Notes: generated from the letters alone by a model not told the origin. DNA of 64,000 nucleotides from Flavobacteriales bacterium (GCA_947460825.1 CANHHA010000007.1:1-64000); one strand, 5' to 3'; positions 27,983 through 38,524 are shown, numbered from the stretch's first letter. Numbers and translations are program-made.

Positions 27983-28948
27983 ATGAAGCGTCAATTGGCT
28001 TTTTCCTTAGTACTTGCAACCCTGTCGTTTATTGCGACAAAGGCCATCGAGTCCTATGGCGTCGATCAGTTTTATGAATATCAGGCTACCCATTTCCAAA
28101 AAGAGAGTGGATATTTTGATTTACAACACCCCGTAAGCATCCAGTATCTTCCCACGGGATTGATTCCATTCAGTGAAATTTCCAGTATGGACAGCCTTCA
28201 CCTCATGGCCATGCAAGGGAGTGGATTAAACGGTCTAGTTCGTTTAAATTCGGATTCCAATTCTTTTTCAATCCTTTCGCCCTTAAAATCAACGCAGCAT
28301 TTGTCTGCTTTTGTACAGGTAGATTCCACCTTGTATTTATTTGATGATCGCATGGATGTTTACACTTCCACCTTTCCGTATGATTCCTCATCGACACGTA
28401 AAATTTCACAGGAACGGCCAAATTGGAAAAGTAATTCCGCATGTTTTCATCAGGCCACGCATCGAATATATTTCAATCCTGAAGTAGATCATCCAGAAAC
28501 AAATCGACTTCGTGCCGTGTATACGTTTAATCTGAATAAAAACCGTTTTGTTTCCGAGCCATTATTTTCTTACGATGTTGATGCCGTGGAGCGCTTCGCC
28601 TCAGAACATGGAATTAGAATCCATGCGAACAGAGTAACTTCATTAAAAGACACTGTGTTGGGATTAACTGTTATACCGAGTGCCATAGCGGTACACCCCA
28701 AAACAAATGAAGTATATATACTATCAGCCATTGATCATTCATTAGTGGTATTTAACCAGTTTGGATTCATTACCAATTATTCTGAATTGGATGCTGGGCT
28801 ATTTCCAAATCCAACTGGATTAACCTTTGCTCAAAATGGGGATTTGTTAATTTCTAACGAGGATTTTATTAAAAATTCAATCGTTCGGATCTCCTGGAAC
28901 AAACTTTGGCAATCCAAAGGTGGAAAAGGATTGGTTTTTGGACGTTAA
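27983..28948 (+). CDS. Hypothetical secreted beta-propeller-like protein
   Basis: 321 aa; 'AIAVHPKTNEVYILSAIDHSLVVFNQFG' and 'NPTGLTFAQNGDLLISNE' resemble SdiA-regulated/NHL-type propeller blades. Confidence 0.65.
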   Translation: MKRQLAFSLVLATLSFIATKAIESYGVDQFYEYQATHFQKESGYFDLQHPVSIQYLPTGLIPFSEISSMDSLHLMAMQGSGLNGLVRLNSDSNSFSILSPLKSTQHLSAFVQVDSTLYLFDDRMDVYTSTFPYDSSSTRKISQERPNWKSNSACFHQATHRIYFNPEVDHPETNRLRAVYTFNLNKNRFVSEPLFSYDVDAVERFASEHGIRIHANRVTSLKDTVLGLTVIPSAIAVHPKTNEVYILSAIDHSLVVFNQFGFITNYSELDAGLFPNPTGLTFAQNGDLLISNEDFIKNSIVRISWNKLWQSKGGKGLVFGR

Positions 28949-29526
28949 TCCAAAAGCAGTAATCTTCCCATAGGTCCCTCGCACATCAATAAATCGAGCG
29001 CTGATAAATTATTAATGAAGGGTGTTTGGTAACTAAATACTTGCTGATATTCCGTAAAGGATTTTCGTGTTAACCAATCGATTTGACGTAAGTCTGTTGC
29101 CTCGTATGGTTTGAATTCGTTCGTGTACCCAATTGAAACAGGCAAATCCCATGCTTCAATGAATAGCTGTAAAATTTGTGCGTTTAGTGCTGAAAGTTCA
29201 CGGGGAGGATTTAGCAATAAAGACTCGATTTCGAGGTCATAAAAATCAAAATACGGGGATTTCCCATACGCAGTTTTTATCGCTCGCCAGTGTTTAATTC
29301 CCCACAGGGGTTCATCGCCAATTCGGACTTCACCCACGGATTGCTTTTCCAACTGATGTGAAATAGGAACGGTTAGGCGCAGAATGCCCTCGGAACCTAA
29401 AATTTCGCATCGATTTCGAATGCTCTGCTTGATCCAATGTTCGTGATGATCAATCCATACGATCTTGTGCCTACATAGTTCCTTCACATAGTGAATGCTG
29501 GGGAAATATGCCGTTGGGAAAATCAC
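28945..29526 (-). CDS. WbqC family protein
   Basis: 193 aa; 'AYFPSIHYVKELC...IWIDHHEHWIKQSIRNRCEI', 'HWRAIKTAYGKSPYFDFYD'. Confidence 0.9.
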   Translation of the reverse strand: MIFPTAYFPSIHYVKELCRHKIVWIDHHEHWIKQSIRNRCEILGSEGILRLTVPISHQLEKQSVGEVRIGDEPLWGIKHWRAIKTAYGKSPYFDFYDLEIESLLLNPPRELSALNAQILQLFIEAWDLPVSIGYTNEFKPYEATDLRQIDWLTRKSFTEYQQVFSYQTPFINNLSALDLLMCEGPMGRLLLLD

Positions 29527-31449
29527 CTATGCCAAATACTTGAAAATGGCAATTAATACTCCGATTCCTAAGGCGAAACCAATGAGCTGCAGTATACTAA
29601 AGGAACCTTCTTGACTCACGTTTTTAAGGATCCGTTCCATTCTAAATCCTTTATAAGGGCTTTTAGATAACCAAACTAAGGAAGCTCTACCAACGATGTG
29701 ATCTTCCGGTACAAATCCCCATACTCGGGAATCGGCTGAATTATAGCGGTTATCTCCCATCATCCAATAATAGTCCATTCCAAAGGTATAGGTGCTTGAT
29801 TTTTTACCATCGATAAGAATGGTTCCGTCTTTCTTTTCCACTAAAGAGTGCCCTTCGTAAGCACTAATAATTCTTCGGTACCAGGCAATATTCTCGGCAC
29901 TGATTGATACGGTAGTGCCTTTTTTAGGAACCGTGAATTCTTGGAAATCCGTCATGGTATTATTCACGTAAAAATCCTTTGGAAAACACTCTAAATTTTC
30001 AATCAAATCCTCAGGGGAAGGGGTTCGTTTCTCAACCGTGTACGATGGGCGGTCTATGTGTGCTTTAAACTTAGCCGTTGGATATGCCTGTTGTATCTCT
30101 CGTTTCTCACGTGGACTGATGTTTAACACATACGGATTCGTAGAGTCGCCTTCTTCAAAATCGAACCGTGAACCATCCGGGGCATTCTCTAACCCATAGA
30201 CATCAAATAATTCCTGCGCGTTAAAGGTGGTTGAGGACTTACTTACATCCCACTTAAATGCCATATTGTCAAAGATCTTAGCTGGTTTTCCATTGCGGTA
30301 TACGGTAGCATTGGAAACTTTAATGACATCACCGGGAGTTCCAATGCATCGCTTAATGTAATTCTCACGTTTATCCACTGGACGGTAGATTAAGCCACCG
30401 TGGGACATCCCTTCAGCATTCTCGGAAGAGTAAATGGGGAATAAGCCGTTTTTCATATTTTCACGTGCAATATTTCGCCAATAATCGATGTTATCGATGA
30501 ACGTCATAAACTTGAGGGAGTCTGCTGCATTCACTCCCTTTCCAAGTAAGTTATTTTTAATTCGAAACTGCCAAATCGCCTCGTTATTGATAATTCCATG
30601 GTAGTCATGGCCCATTAAGCCGTTAGGGATTCTTGGGTCATACACCGCAGTGTCTCCGGAGGGGTAATTAAATACTACAATGTCATAGGGTTTGATTTTT
30701 CCAAAGCCCGGTAAGCGGAAATAGGATCCTTTCTCAATTGTTAAATAGGATGGAATATTAACCCATGGAACGTTGTTGTGTACAAGCGGATAGGAGAGGG
30801 GGGTAATCGGAACTTTTGGTCCGAAGGCCAATTTATTCACAAATAAGAAGTCGCCCACAAGCATCGTTTTTTCCATGGATCCTGTAGGGATTTGGAAAGG
30901 TTCAAAGACATAGGTTCGAATAACGGTTGCCGCAATCAGTGCAAAAAGTAAGGAATCTCCCCACTCTTTGACTCCAGATTTACTTCCGGCTTTCCTTTTG
31001 CTAATCAAGGAAAACAAAAATTCTAAGGCATGGCCTAAAACCGGTAAACACATAAAAAGCACGAGGTGGTCTCCCCATTTCCGTGCCTCAATTTCTTTGG
31101 CGTTATTCCAGTTTGTTTCAGGAACTATGCATGCTTTTTCATCCCTTCCAAGTTGATACATAATCCAATACGGGAGGAAAATACCTTGAAGGGTTTCCAC
31201 CATTGTAAACTTACCAAATCGTCGGATTAAACTTACATTGGCGACCATCATCATAATAAGATGAACCCCGGGAATGAGCATGAGCACAGTCCAGAATGGT
31301 TTTTTACTGGTATGCTTAAACACTAGGAAATAATTATACAACGGAATGTAGGCATGCGAAGCTGGTAATTCCATTTTTTGAAATAATTTCCCCCATTGTC
31401 CTATAAAGGGATTTATTAAAATTAACAGGTAAAAAAAGATAAAACTCAT
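29527..31449 (-). CDS. lepB: Signal peptidase I with N-terminal membrane extension
   Basis: 640 aa; 'FQIPTGSMEKTMLVGDFLFVNK', 'YIKRCIGTPGDVI', 'YYWMMGDNRYNSADSRVWGFVPEDHIVGRA'. Confidence 0.93.
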   Translation of the reverse strand: MSFIFFYLLILINPFIGQWGKLFQKMELPASHAYIPLYNYFLVFKHTSKKPFWTVLMLIPGVHLIMMMVANVSLIRRFGKFTMVETLQGIFLPYWIMYQLGRDEKACIVPETNWNNAKEIEARKWGDHLVLFMCLPVLGHALEFLFSLISKRKAGSKSGVKEWGDSLLFALIAATVIRTYVFEPFQIPTGSMEKTMLVGDFLFVNKLAFGPKVPITPLSYPLVHNNVPWVNIPSYLTIEKGSYFRLPGFGKIKPYDIVVFNYPSGDTAVYDPRIPNGLMGHDYHGIINNEAIWQFRIKNNLLGKGVNAADSLKFMTFIDNIDYWRNIARENMKNGLFPIYSSENAEGMSHGGLIYRPVDKRENYIKRCIGTPGDVIKVSNATVYRNGKPAKIFDNMAFKWDVSKSSTTFNAQELFDVYGLENAPDGSRFDFEEGDSTNPYVLNISPREKREIQQAYPTAKFKAHIDRPSYTVEKRTPSPEDLIENLECFPKDFYVNNTMTDFQEFTVPKKGTTVSISAENIAWYRRIISAYEGHSLVEKKDGTILIDGKKSSTYTFGMDYYWMMGDNRYNSADSRVWGFVPEDHIVGRASLVWLSKSPYKGFRMERILKNVSQEGSFSILQLIGFALGIGVLIAIFKYLA

Positions 31450-31453
31450 GTGC

Positions 31454-32167
31454 TTATATTATTTGTAAAACATCTTTCATCGTGAAAACGCCTTGTTTTC
31501 CGAGTGCGAATTCTGCCGCTAGAATAGCGCCTAGTGCAAATCCGTCACGGTTGTGAGCTTCATGCCTCAGCGTAATGGTATCTATGGTGGATGTTGCCCT
31601 GATTTCGTGAGTTCCGGGTACATCGGGAAGGCGTTTCGCCTCAATTAATAATTCGTTATTATCGGTTACAGCATTCAATGACCACGTTTTGTAGGCTGGG
31701 TGCTTTTCAATAATTCCTGCTGCCAGCGTGAGTGCAGTACCACTCGGTGAATCTAGTTTTTGAAGGTGGTGAATTTCTTCAATGGATAGGGCGTATTGAG
31801 GATATGCAGCCAACATTTGTGCTAAATTCTCTGTGAGCTGTTGGAATATATTTACGCCGATACTAAAATTAGATGCATGTACCAAACAAGTATTTGCGGC
31901 TTCAATTTGTTGGGTAATTTGCGGCAAATGGGCGCTCCATGCGGTAGTTCCAACCACTATGGGTAAGTGTTGTTGAATCGCCGTTTCAATATGGCCTACC
32001 ACCAGTTCTGGACGGGTGAATTCAATGGCTACATCTGCGTTGGTTTGAGTGGCAAGGGTATAGGGACTTGCAGTATTGAAAATTGAACAAATTTCATGAC
32101 CTCGCTCTTTCGCTAAGCGCTCGATGGTTTTACCCATTTTCCCATATCCCACCAGTGCAATTTTCAT
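31454..32167 (-). CDS. dapB: 4-hydroxy-tetrahydrodipicolinate reductase
   Basis: 237 aa; 'KIALVGYGKMGKTIE', 'EIHHLQKLDSPSGTAL', 'LRHEAHNRDGFALGAILAA'. Confidence 0.93.
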   Translation of the reverse strand: MKIALVGYGKMGKTIERLAKERGHEICSIFNTASPYTLATQTNADVAIEFTRPELVVGHIETAIQQHLPIVVGTTAWSAHLPQITQQIEAANTCLVHASNFSIGVNIFQQLTENLAQMLAAYPQYALSIEEIHHLQKLDSPSGTALTLAAGIIEKHPAYKTWSLNAVTDNNELLIEAKRLPDVPGTHEIRATSTIDTITLRHEAHNRDGFALGAILAAEFALGKQGVFTMKDVLQII

Positions 32168-32171
32168 GAAA

Positions 32172-32708
32172 TCAATGGAGGTTTAGTTTAGCGGTCAACC
32201 CGAAACTGTTGTAATTTAAAAACGAGGGTCTTACCATCAGGCTAAGATTTTTGGATACGTCAAAAGATAGGAAATGAGCTTCTACTGCGGCATCAAGGAT
32301 TTGAAGGGCATATACCGCGCCTAATCCTAAAATGGAGAGGTCACGTAATCTCGCATATTGATCATACAAGGAAACGAGCGCTTGGTCATCGTAATCTATC
32401 CATTGCGGGTCTCCGATACTCCCGGCTTGCCGCACTGCATATTCGGATTTAATGCCTTGCACCATGCGCTGATTTTGAATGAGTATATAAGTGGTCCCTC
32501 CCAATCCTGCTGCAATTAGAGGAACTTTCCAAAAGGCATTTTTTCTTCCAGTAGTATGAATGCTGTTAAATACTTGTCCTGCTCCGGGAAGACACGCTGA
32601 AAAAAGTGCGGCCTTTCTAAACGGGATCAGGGTGTCTTTGGATGTTTGTTGTGCTGAAATCAAACACAGCGTACACGCTATGAAACTAAATAAAATCAGC
32701 AATTTCAT
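32172..32708 (-). CDS. DUF5683-type membrane protein
   Basis: 178 aa; 'RKAALFSACLPGAGQVFN...FWKVPLIAAGLGGTTYIL', within the conserved dapB-parB neighbourhood. Confidence 0.75.
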   Translation of the reverse strand: MKLLILFSFIACTLCLISAQQTSKDTLIPFRKAALFSACLPGAGQVFNSIHTTGRKNAFWKVPLIAAGLGGTTYILIQNQRMVQGIKSEYAVRQAGSIGDPQWIDYDDQALVSLYDQYARLRDLSILGLGAVYALQILDAAVEAHFLSFDVSKNLSLMVRPSFLNYNSFGLTAKLNLH

Positions 32709-33565
32709 TTATTACTTAAGGTTTCGATGAGCATATTCAATTGTTCCATAGAATTGAAGGATACGGTAATTTTTCCTTTTCCTTTTGCATCTTGACTCAC
32801 CTGAACGCGCAAGCCCAGGGTTGATTTAAGTTGTTTCTCAATGGATTGAACTACGGCAGATTTTTGGGTTGACTTGCCTGGAGTTGGCTTGGGTTTGCTG
32901 TTTGATTTCCCCCATTGTTCCACTTCTCGCACGCTCAATTGGTTGGTTCTTATGGCATTAAACGCCTTGATTTGCTCCGTTTCATCCTGAATACTCAATA
33001 GGGCGCGTGCATGTCCCATGGTTAATTGTTGATCGCGAACGGCTGCCTGAATTTCTGCAGGTAATTTCAGTAATCGAAGGTGGTTAGCAATGTCTGACCG
33101 TGATTTTGAAATTTTAATCCCGAGTTCAGATTGGGTGTATTTACATTCCTCGATGAGGCGCGAATAGGATAAGCCAATTTCTATGGAGTTTAAATTTTCC
33201 CGTTGAATGTTCTCTACCAACGCCATTTCTAACATGGCTTGATCGTTTGCAACGCGAATGTAGGCAGGTACGGCACTTAATCCTGCCAAATGAGAGGCAC
33301 GAAGACGCCGTTCTCCCGAAATCAGTTGATATCGGTTTGGACTGATTTGTCGTAAGGTCAGGGGTTGAATGATGCCCAACTCCTTGATTGATGAAGCCAA
33401 TTCTTCGAGCGCTTCCGCTTCAAAATGTGTTCTTGGATTAAATGGGTTTGTCTCTATGCATGCGATTTCCACCATGGTTGTACCGCCAATGCCGGGTTCA
33501 TTGTTGGAGAGTAAGGCACCTAAGCCGCGTCCCAATGCGGGTCCTTTTTTGTTATTCGAAGTCAT
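32705..33565 (-). CDS. parB: Chromosome partitioning protein ParB
   Basis: 286 aa; 'KGPALGRGLGALL', 'NPFNPRTHFEAEALEELASSIKELGIIQPLTLR', 'LISGERRLRASHLAG', 'MGHARALLSI'. Confidence 0.95.
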   Translation of the reverse strand: MTSNNKKGPALGRGLGALLSNNEPGIGGTTMVEIACIETNPFNPRTHFEAEALEELASSIKELGIIQPLTLRQISPNRYQLISGERRLRASHLAGLSAVPAYIRVANDQAMLEMALVENIQRENLNSIEIGLSYSRLIEECKYTQSELGIKISKSRSDIANHLRLLKLPAEIQAAVRDQQLTMGHARALLSIQDETEQIKAFNAIRTNQLSVREVEQWGKSNSKPKPTPGKSTQKSAVVQSIEKQLKSTLGLRVQVSQDAKGKGKITVSFNSMEQLNMLIETLSNK

Positions 33566-34373
33566 TTTCTAATTCAAAATCAATGTGTTTATCCGAATTA
33601 CCCATTTTGGTAAGGTTGTTTTTTTGTAGAATCTCACGAGCGAGGTTGAGGTAATTAATGGCGCCTTTCGAGGCAGCGTCATGCATAATTACAGGAATTC
33701 CATGGCTCGAAGATTCCGAAAGGGTAGTGTTGCGATGTATAATGGTATCGAACACTAAGCGTTGAAAGTGTGTTTTAACTTCATCAACTACTTGATTGGC
33801 AAGCCTTAATCGTGTGTCATACATGGTTAGTAACATTCCTTCTATTTCTAAGGTGGGGTTTAACCTACCCTGTACAATCTTGATGGTATTGATCAGCTTA
33901 CTAAGTCCTTCCAGGGCAAAATACTCACATTGAACTGGAATTAACACCGAGTCTGCCGCAACCAATGAATTCACAGTAATTAGGCCCAGCGACGGGGAGC
34001 AATCGATCAATATTACATCGTACTGATCAGAAACTTCTTCTAAGGCCTTTTTGAGTAAAAATTCCCTATCCTCTAAATTGATCATTTCGAGCTCAGCACC
34101 AACCAAGTCAATGTGAGAGGGTAATAAATAAAGATTGGGGGTATTGGTTTCAAGGATAAGCGATGCGGTTGAAGCACCATTGACTAAACAATCATAAATG
34201 TTATGTACATTTTTCGGATCGAACCCTAAGCCTGATGTCGAGTTGGCTTGCGGATCTGCATCAATAATGAGTGTTTTGTATTCCAGTACGCCTAGGCAGC
34301 CGCCTAAATTGATGGTGGTAGTTGTTTTACCAACTCCTCCTTTCTGATTTGCTATTGCAATGGTTTTTGCCAT
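33552..34373 (-). CDS. parA: Chromosome partitioning ATPase ParA
   Basis: 'MAKTIAIANQKGGVGKTTTTINLGGCLG' deviant Walker A; start at 34373 rather than track start 34442. Confidence 0.95.
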   Translation of the reverse strand: MAKTIAIANQKGGVGKTTTTINLGGCLGVLEYKTLIIDADPQANSTSGLGFDPKNVHNIYDCLVNGASTASLILETNTPNLYLLPSHIDLVGAELEMINLEDREFLLKKALEEVSDQYDVILIDCSPSLGLITVNSLVAADSVLIPVQCEYFALEGLSKLINTIKIVQGRLNPTLEIEGMLLTMYDTRLRLANQVVDEVKTHFQRLVFDTIIHRNTTLSESSSHGIPVIMHDAASKGAINYLNLAREILQKNNLTKMGNSDKHIDFELENDFE

Positions 34374-34477
34374 ACTACAAAAATAGTGATTCATCGATGC
34401 TTCTGCAAGTTCGTTTTCTGGGTTAATTCGCCTTTTTATCAACCATTTTCATTATTTTTGTTAAATCATTCGCAGTT

Positions 34478-34909
34478 ATGCCAAAGAACACACACCTCCG
34501 TATCGGTCGAGCAAAACACAACCAAGTTATATTGGACCACGAGCAAATTGCAGCGGAGCATTTGGAGTTGTTCGCAGATGCTGAGGGAAACGTTTTTATT
34601 ACCGATTTAGGTTCTGCTCAAGGAACCAAAGTCAATGGGCATGTGCTCAAAGGTTTTGTGCAGTTAAAGGATATGGATGAAGTGGTACTCGGCGGGAAGG
34701 TTAAGTTTAATTGGAAGAAATATCGAAATATTGAACAAACTGTACCGAAAGATATCGGAAAGCGTCCTCCAATTGAGATTCAACATACCTCTCCAGCCCC
34801 GAAGAAACGAGCGGATAAGCAAGCTGTTTTGGCGGTGGAGTCGAAAAGTTTGCTCATTATTTATGGAATTATCGCCTTACTCATTCTGATGATTTATCTT
34901 ATAAATTAG
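34478..34909 (+). CDS. FHA domain protein with C-terminal TM segment
   Basis: 143 aa; 'LRIGRAKHNQVILDHEQIAAEHLELFADAEGNVFITDLGSAQGTKVNGHVLKG'; C-terminal hydrophobic helix. Confidence 0.85.
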   Translation: MPKNTHLRIGRAKHNQVILDHEQIAAEHLELFADAEGNVFITDLGSAQGTKVNGHVLKGFVQLKDMDEVVLGGKVKFNWKKYRNIEQTVPKDIGKRPPIEIQHTSPAPKKRADKQAVLAVESKSLLIIYGIIALLILMIYLIN

Positions 34910-34982
34910 TTGGGATTTTAGGTATAATTAAAAAAAATTAGTAATATTGCACCCCCAAAGTGGTGAATTTAATATCAGAATC

Positions 34983-35345
34983 ATGAACTTAATCAGTGAA
35001 ATTCAAAAAGAAATAATTGCCTTAAACGATCTACCTTCATTTAAATCTGGAGATACCGTTTCAGTAAGCTATAAAATTAAAGAAGGTAATAAAGAACGTA
35101 CCCAGCAATTTCAAGGTGTTGTATTGCAACGCAGAGGTGCAGGAGCTACCGAAACCTTTACTGTCCGTAAAATGTCCGGAAATATCGGTGTTGAGCGTAT
35201 TTTCCCAGTAAACTCTCCATTCATCGAAGCGATCAACATCATCAAACGAGGAGATGTTCGAAGAGCTCGTATTTTCTACTTCCGTGAGCGTACTGGTAAG
35301 TCAGCACGTATTCGTGAGAAAAAGCAATTCAAGAAAGAAGCGTAA
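34983..35345 (+). CDS. rplS: 50S ribosomal protein L19
   Basis: 'FKSGDTVSVSYKIKEGNKERTQQFQGVVLQRRGAGATETFTVRKMSGNIGVERIFPVNSPFI'; ATG 34983. Confidence 0.96.
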   Translation: MNLISEIQKEIIALNDLPSFKSGDTVSVSYKIKEGNKERTQQFQGVVLQRRGAGATETFTVRKMSGNIGVERIFPVNSPFIEAINIIKRGDVRRARIFYFRERTGKSARIREKKQFKKEA

Positions 35346-35367
35346 ATCGCTTCCGAAAATATATGTT

Positions 35368-35386
35368 AAGGGCCCGAAAGGCCCTT
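35368..35386 (+). terminator. Intrinsic terminator after rplS
   Basis: AAGGGCC-CGAAA-GGCCCTT followed by a T-run. Confidence 0.8.
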
Positions 35387-35388
35387 TT

Positions 35389-37437
35389 TTATTGACTAAT
35401 AAGTAAGAACTCAGTTCGGCGATTATTAGCGCGGTTTTGCTCGTTCGTGTTGGGATACTTTGGATTTTTTTCTCCGAATCCCTTGCTGGAAAGACGGGTT
35501 GCGTCTACTCCTTGCGCTACTAGAAATTTCAATACGGTATTGGCTCGAGATTCAGATAGGGCCAAATTCTTCTCATCATCTCCAAGATCATCCGTGTGCC
35601 CATGTATGGCGATGGTTAGTGATGCATTTTCATTTAAGTATTCGGAAAATCGCTTTAAAATAAGGGTTGAGCTTTCTGCTAATTCATAGGAATCTGTACC
35701 AAACAAAATGTCTTTAATGTTATAGGTTTTCCCTGCCTTCAATGCTTCCGATTTCATCGATACTGTTACGCTGTTGGCGTTAAGTTGATCTTTAGTAATT
35801 ATGGAGGAATTGAATGCGCTTCCTTCCTTTTTTAGGGTAACCGTAATTGGTTCATCGGTATTCATTTTTAACACGACAGCATACTTACCGTCATCATTAT
35901 TTACGTCCATCACTACCTTTTCTCCATTCGATCCATAGGCAACCTCAATTTTACCATCTACCACCGCTTGATTCTTCTCGTCGGTGAGTTGCCCCTTTAA
36001 TATAACTACCGATTTTGGTTGTGCTTTTAGGTATAAATCAAACCCGTAGATGTTCCAATTTCCACCTTGTTGACTCGAATAATAGGCGAAATCTCCCTTT
36101 GTTGAAACAAAGACCCCCAGTTCATCCCCGGTGGTATTAATCGGATATCCAATATTCTCTGCCTTACTCCAACCTTCTTCGGTTTTTCGGATGTAATAAA
36201 TATCTAGACCCCCAACGCCAGGTCGTTCTTCTGATGATTCCGATACAAAATATAGAGTTTCTCCATCTTGATGAAAGAAGGGGCTTTTATCTTTTCCGGC
36301 GGTATTTATTTCGTTGAAAGGTTTACCCTCCGACCACGTTCCGTCATCTTTTTTGATGGCAATATAAATGTCGTTATTCCTCGACCCTTTTCTTAAGGTT
36401 GCATAGAAAAGTGTCTTACCATCGGCCGAAAGAGATGGTTGTGCTTCCCATCCGTCTTTGGTGTTGATCCCAGGGCCCATATTCACAAGTGGTGTCCATT
36501 GGTAATCGTTTCCCCCTTTACCCGTTCGTTTGTATGAGGTAGTAAATAAATCACAATTGAGATAAGTTTGCGAATAAACGGTTTCCTTTTTACACGCACA
36601 GATGATCATTTCTTTGTTATCCGCAGATAAGGTAGCGGTACCATAGTTAAAAAAGGACCCATCGTTCAACGGGGCAGGGACTGGAACTCCGTAGTTAAAT
36701 ACATTTTCATTGAGCGACAAGCGTTCAGATACCGTAAACTCCTCTATAATATGGTCGGAAATATCACCGAGGTTTTTGCGGTTTACTTTACGCGTAAAAA
36801 ACATTAGGTCGTTATCGGGTGAAATCATCGGGAAATATTCGTCGAGGTCGGAGCTTACCTGTTCAATCAATATCGGTTCAAATGGAACTGGATTCTCGGT
36901 AAATGCTTTCGCCCGAAGATGCCGCTCGATGAAAGCGCCGGCGGTTTTCTTCTTTTCGGCGTGATCAGCAGCTAATCTCGTAAAATCATCTTCAGGTAAA
37001 GCAACTAATTCCGTGAGGTATGGGATAGCCTTTTCAGTTTCCCCCTTGGTAACAAGCATTACTGCGAGATTATACAACATTTCTTCATGAAAGGTAGGGC
37101 ATTTTTTATAGGCAGAGGAATACAGCACAAAGGCCTGTGCTTCATATCGAGCTGCTTCCGATTCCTTTTTAGGATCCTCGCCTAATTTTCCAGCTAGCGC
37201 ATAGGCTTTTTGGGCCATGATAAATGGGATTTCTGCATTATTAGGATAACTTGCATTGAGTTCTTGAAAAATCAAGCTCGCTTTATTTATATCCATTTCA
37301 TCACGAAAGGGTTGTAAAGCTTTGATTAGTTTTTTGTCGCTGCTAATGCAGGGGTCGGATTGACCAAAACTGAGAAACGAGAAAAATAATAAAAAGTAGC
37401 ACGGTATCCATCGGGGCATAGGCAAAAAATTAGTCAA
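35389..37437 (-). CDS. OmpA-family protein with TPR and PD40 repeats (second PorE-like paralogue in window)
   Basis: 682 aa; 'QPSLSADGKTLFYATLRKGSRNNDIYIA', 'SPFFHQDGETLYFVSES', C-terminal 'AIHGHTDDLGDDEKNLALSESRANTVLKFLVAQGVD'. Confidence 0.85.
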   Translation of the reverse strand: MTNFLPMPRWIPCYFLLFFSFLSFGQSDPCISSDKKLIKALQPFRDEMDINKASLIFQELNASYPNNAEIPFIMAQKAYALAGKLGEDPKKESEAARYEAQAFVLYSSAYKKCPTFHEEMLYNLAVMLVTKGETEKAIPYLTELVALPEDDFTRLAADHAEKKKTAGAFIERHLRAKAFTENPVPFEPILIEQVSSDLDEYFPMISPDNDLMFFTRKVNRKNLGDISDHIIEEFTVSERLSLNENVFNYGVPVPAPLNDGSFFNYGTATLSADNKEMIICACKKETVYSQTYLNCDLFTTSYKRTGKGGNDYQWTPLVNMGPGINTKDGWEAQPSLSADGKTLFYATLRKGSRNNDIYIAIKKDDGTWSEGKPFNEINTAGKDKSPFFHQDGETLYFVSESSEERPGVGGLDIYYIRKTEEGWSKAENIGYPINTTGDELGVFVSTKGDFAYYSSQQGGNWNIYGFDLYLKAQPKSVVILKGQLTDEKNQAVVDGKIEVAYGSNGEKVVMDVNNDDGKYAVVLKMNTDEPITVTLKKEGSAFNSSIITKDQLNANSVTVSMKSEALKAGKTYNIKDILFGTDSYELAESSTLILKRFSEYLNENASLTIAIHGHTDDLGDDEKNLALSESRANTVLKFLVAQGVDATRLSSKGFGEKNPKYPNTNEQNRANNRRTEFLLISQ

Positions 37438-37475
37438 TACCTTTTAAGTAAATTATGCTGTAAAGGTTACACTTA

Positions 37476-38492
37476 TTATACCTTTTTTAATGCCGATATA
37501 CAAACTTCAATGTCGGATCTTTGTATATTCAAGTGGGTCACAAAGCGTATCATACCCGGACCGAAGGCCATGCATAAAATCCCCTTTTCTTTGAGGTCTT
37601 GAATTATAAGGTCGCGCCGTTCAGCTTGGGTAAGGGTTATAACAACAATATTTGTTTCTACGGGATAAATTTCTTTTACCCAAGGCAGGGTAATTAAACA
37701 GGATTCAAGGAGTTTTGCGTGTACGTGATCTTCGTTTAAACGAGAAACGTGCCGTGTCAATGCGTAATACCCACCGGCAGCAATGATTCCAGCCTGGCGC
37801 ATGCCACCGCCTAAGACTTTTCTAATTCTGCGTGCTTTGTGAATGAAGTCGGAGGAACCTATCAGTAATGAGCCAACCGGAGCCCCAAGTCCTTTGGAAA
37901 GGCACAGTGAAATGCTATCAAATGACTGGGCATAGGTAGCTGGGGTTTGCTTATTCACGGTTAGCGCGTTAAATAGTCTGGCTCCATCTAAGTGTAGCGG
38001 TAGGTTTTGATGCTTACAAAACGCAGCAATCCGTTGGATTTCTTCGAACTCATAAACAGCACCCCCACCGCGATTGGCAGTATCTTCAATGGAAACGAGT
38101 TGAGTAAGGGGTAAGTGAATGTCTTCTGGGTTATTTATTGCGGCTTGAAGATCCGAAGCGTTTATTTTCCCGTGATTTCCCCTAAGTAATTTCATGGAAC
38201 ATTGGCTGTTTCTTGCAATTCCGCCCCCTTCGTATTTGTAGATATGACTCTCTTGATGGCAAATTACCTCGCCTCCCGGCGCGGTGTGAACCATAATTGC
38301 AATCTGGTTGGTCTGTGTTCCAGATGCACAAAACAAGGCTGCCTCTTTCTTGAATAAATCCGCAGTATATTGTTCCAGTTGATTAACACTGGGATCTTCA
38401 TTAAATACATCGTCTCCTACAGGTGCAGCGGCCATGTATTTGCGCATGGCTTGGGTTGGAATGGTTACCGTATCGCTTCTTAAATCGATCAT
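37476..38492 (-). CDS. ltaE: Low-specificity L-threonine aldolase
   Basis: 338 aa; 'MIDLRSDTVTIPTQAMRKYMAAAPVGDDVFNEDPSVNQLE', 'LPLHLDGARLFNA', 'SLCLSKGLGAPVGSLLIGS'. Confidence 0.93.
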   Translation of the reverse strand: MIDLRSDTVTIPTQAMRKYMAAAPVGDDVFNEDPSVNQLEQYTADLFKKEAALFCASGTQTNQIAIMVHTAPGGEVICHQESHIYKYEGGGIARNSQCSMKLLRGNHGKINASDLQAAINNPEDIHLPLTQLVSIEDTANRGGGAVYEFEEIQRIAAFCKHQNLPLHLDGARLFNALTVNKQTPATYAQSFDSISLCLSKGLGAPVGSLLIGSSDFIHKARRIRKVLGGGMRQAGIIAAGGYYALTRHVSRLNEDHVHAKLLESCLITLPWVKEIYPVETNIVVITLTQAERRDLIIQDLKEKGILCMAFGPGMIRFVTHLNIQRSDIEVCISALKKV

Positions 38493-38524
38493 TCTGGGTA
38501 TCTTTGGTTAAAAGTGTAAAAGTA

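Noticed and set aside
33552-34442. Track start at 34442 for ParA
   Set aside because: Canonical ParA start MAKTIAIANQKGGVGKTT is at 34373; the N-terminal extension is unlikely.
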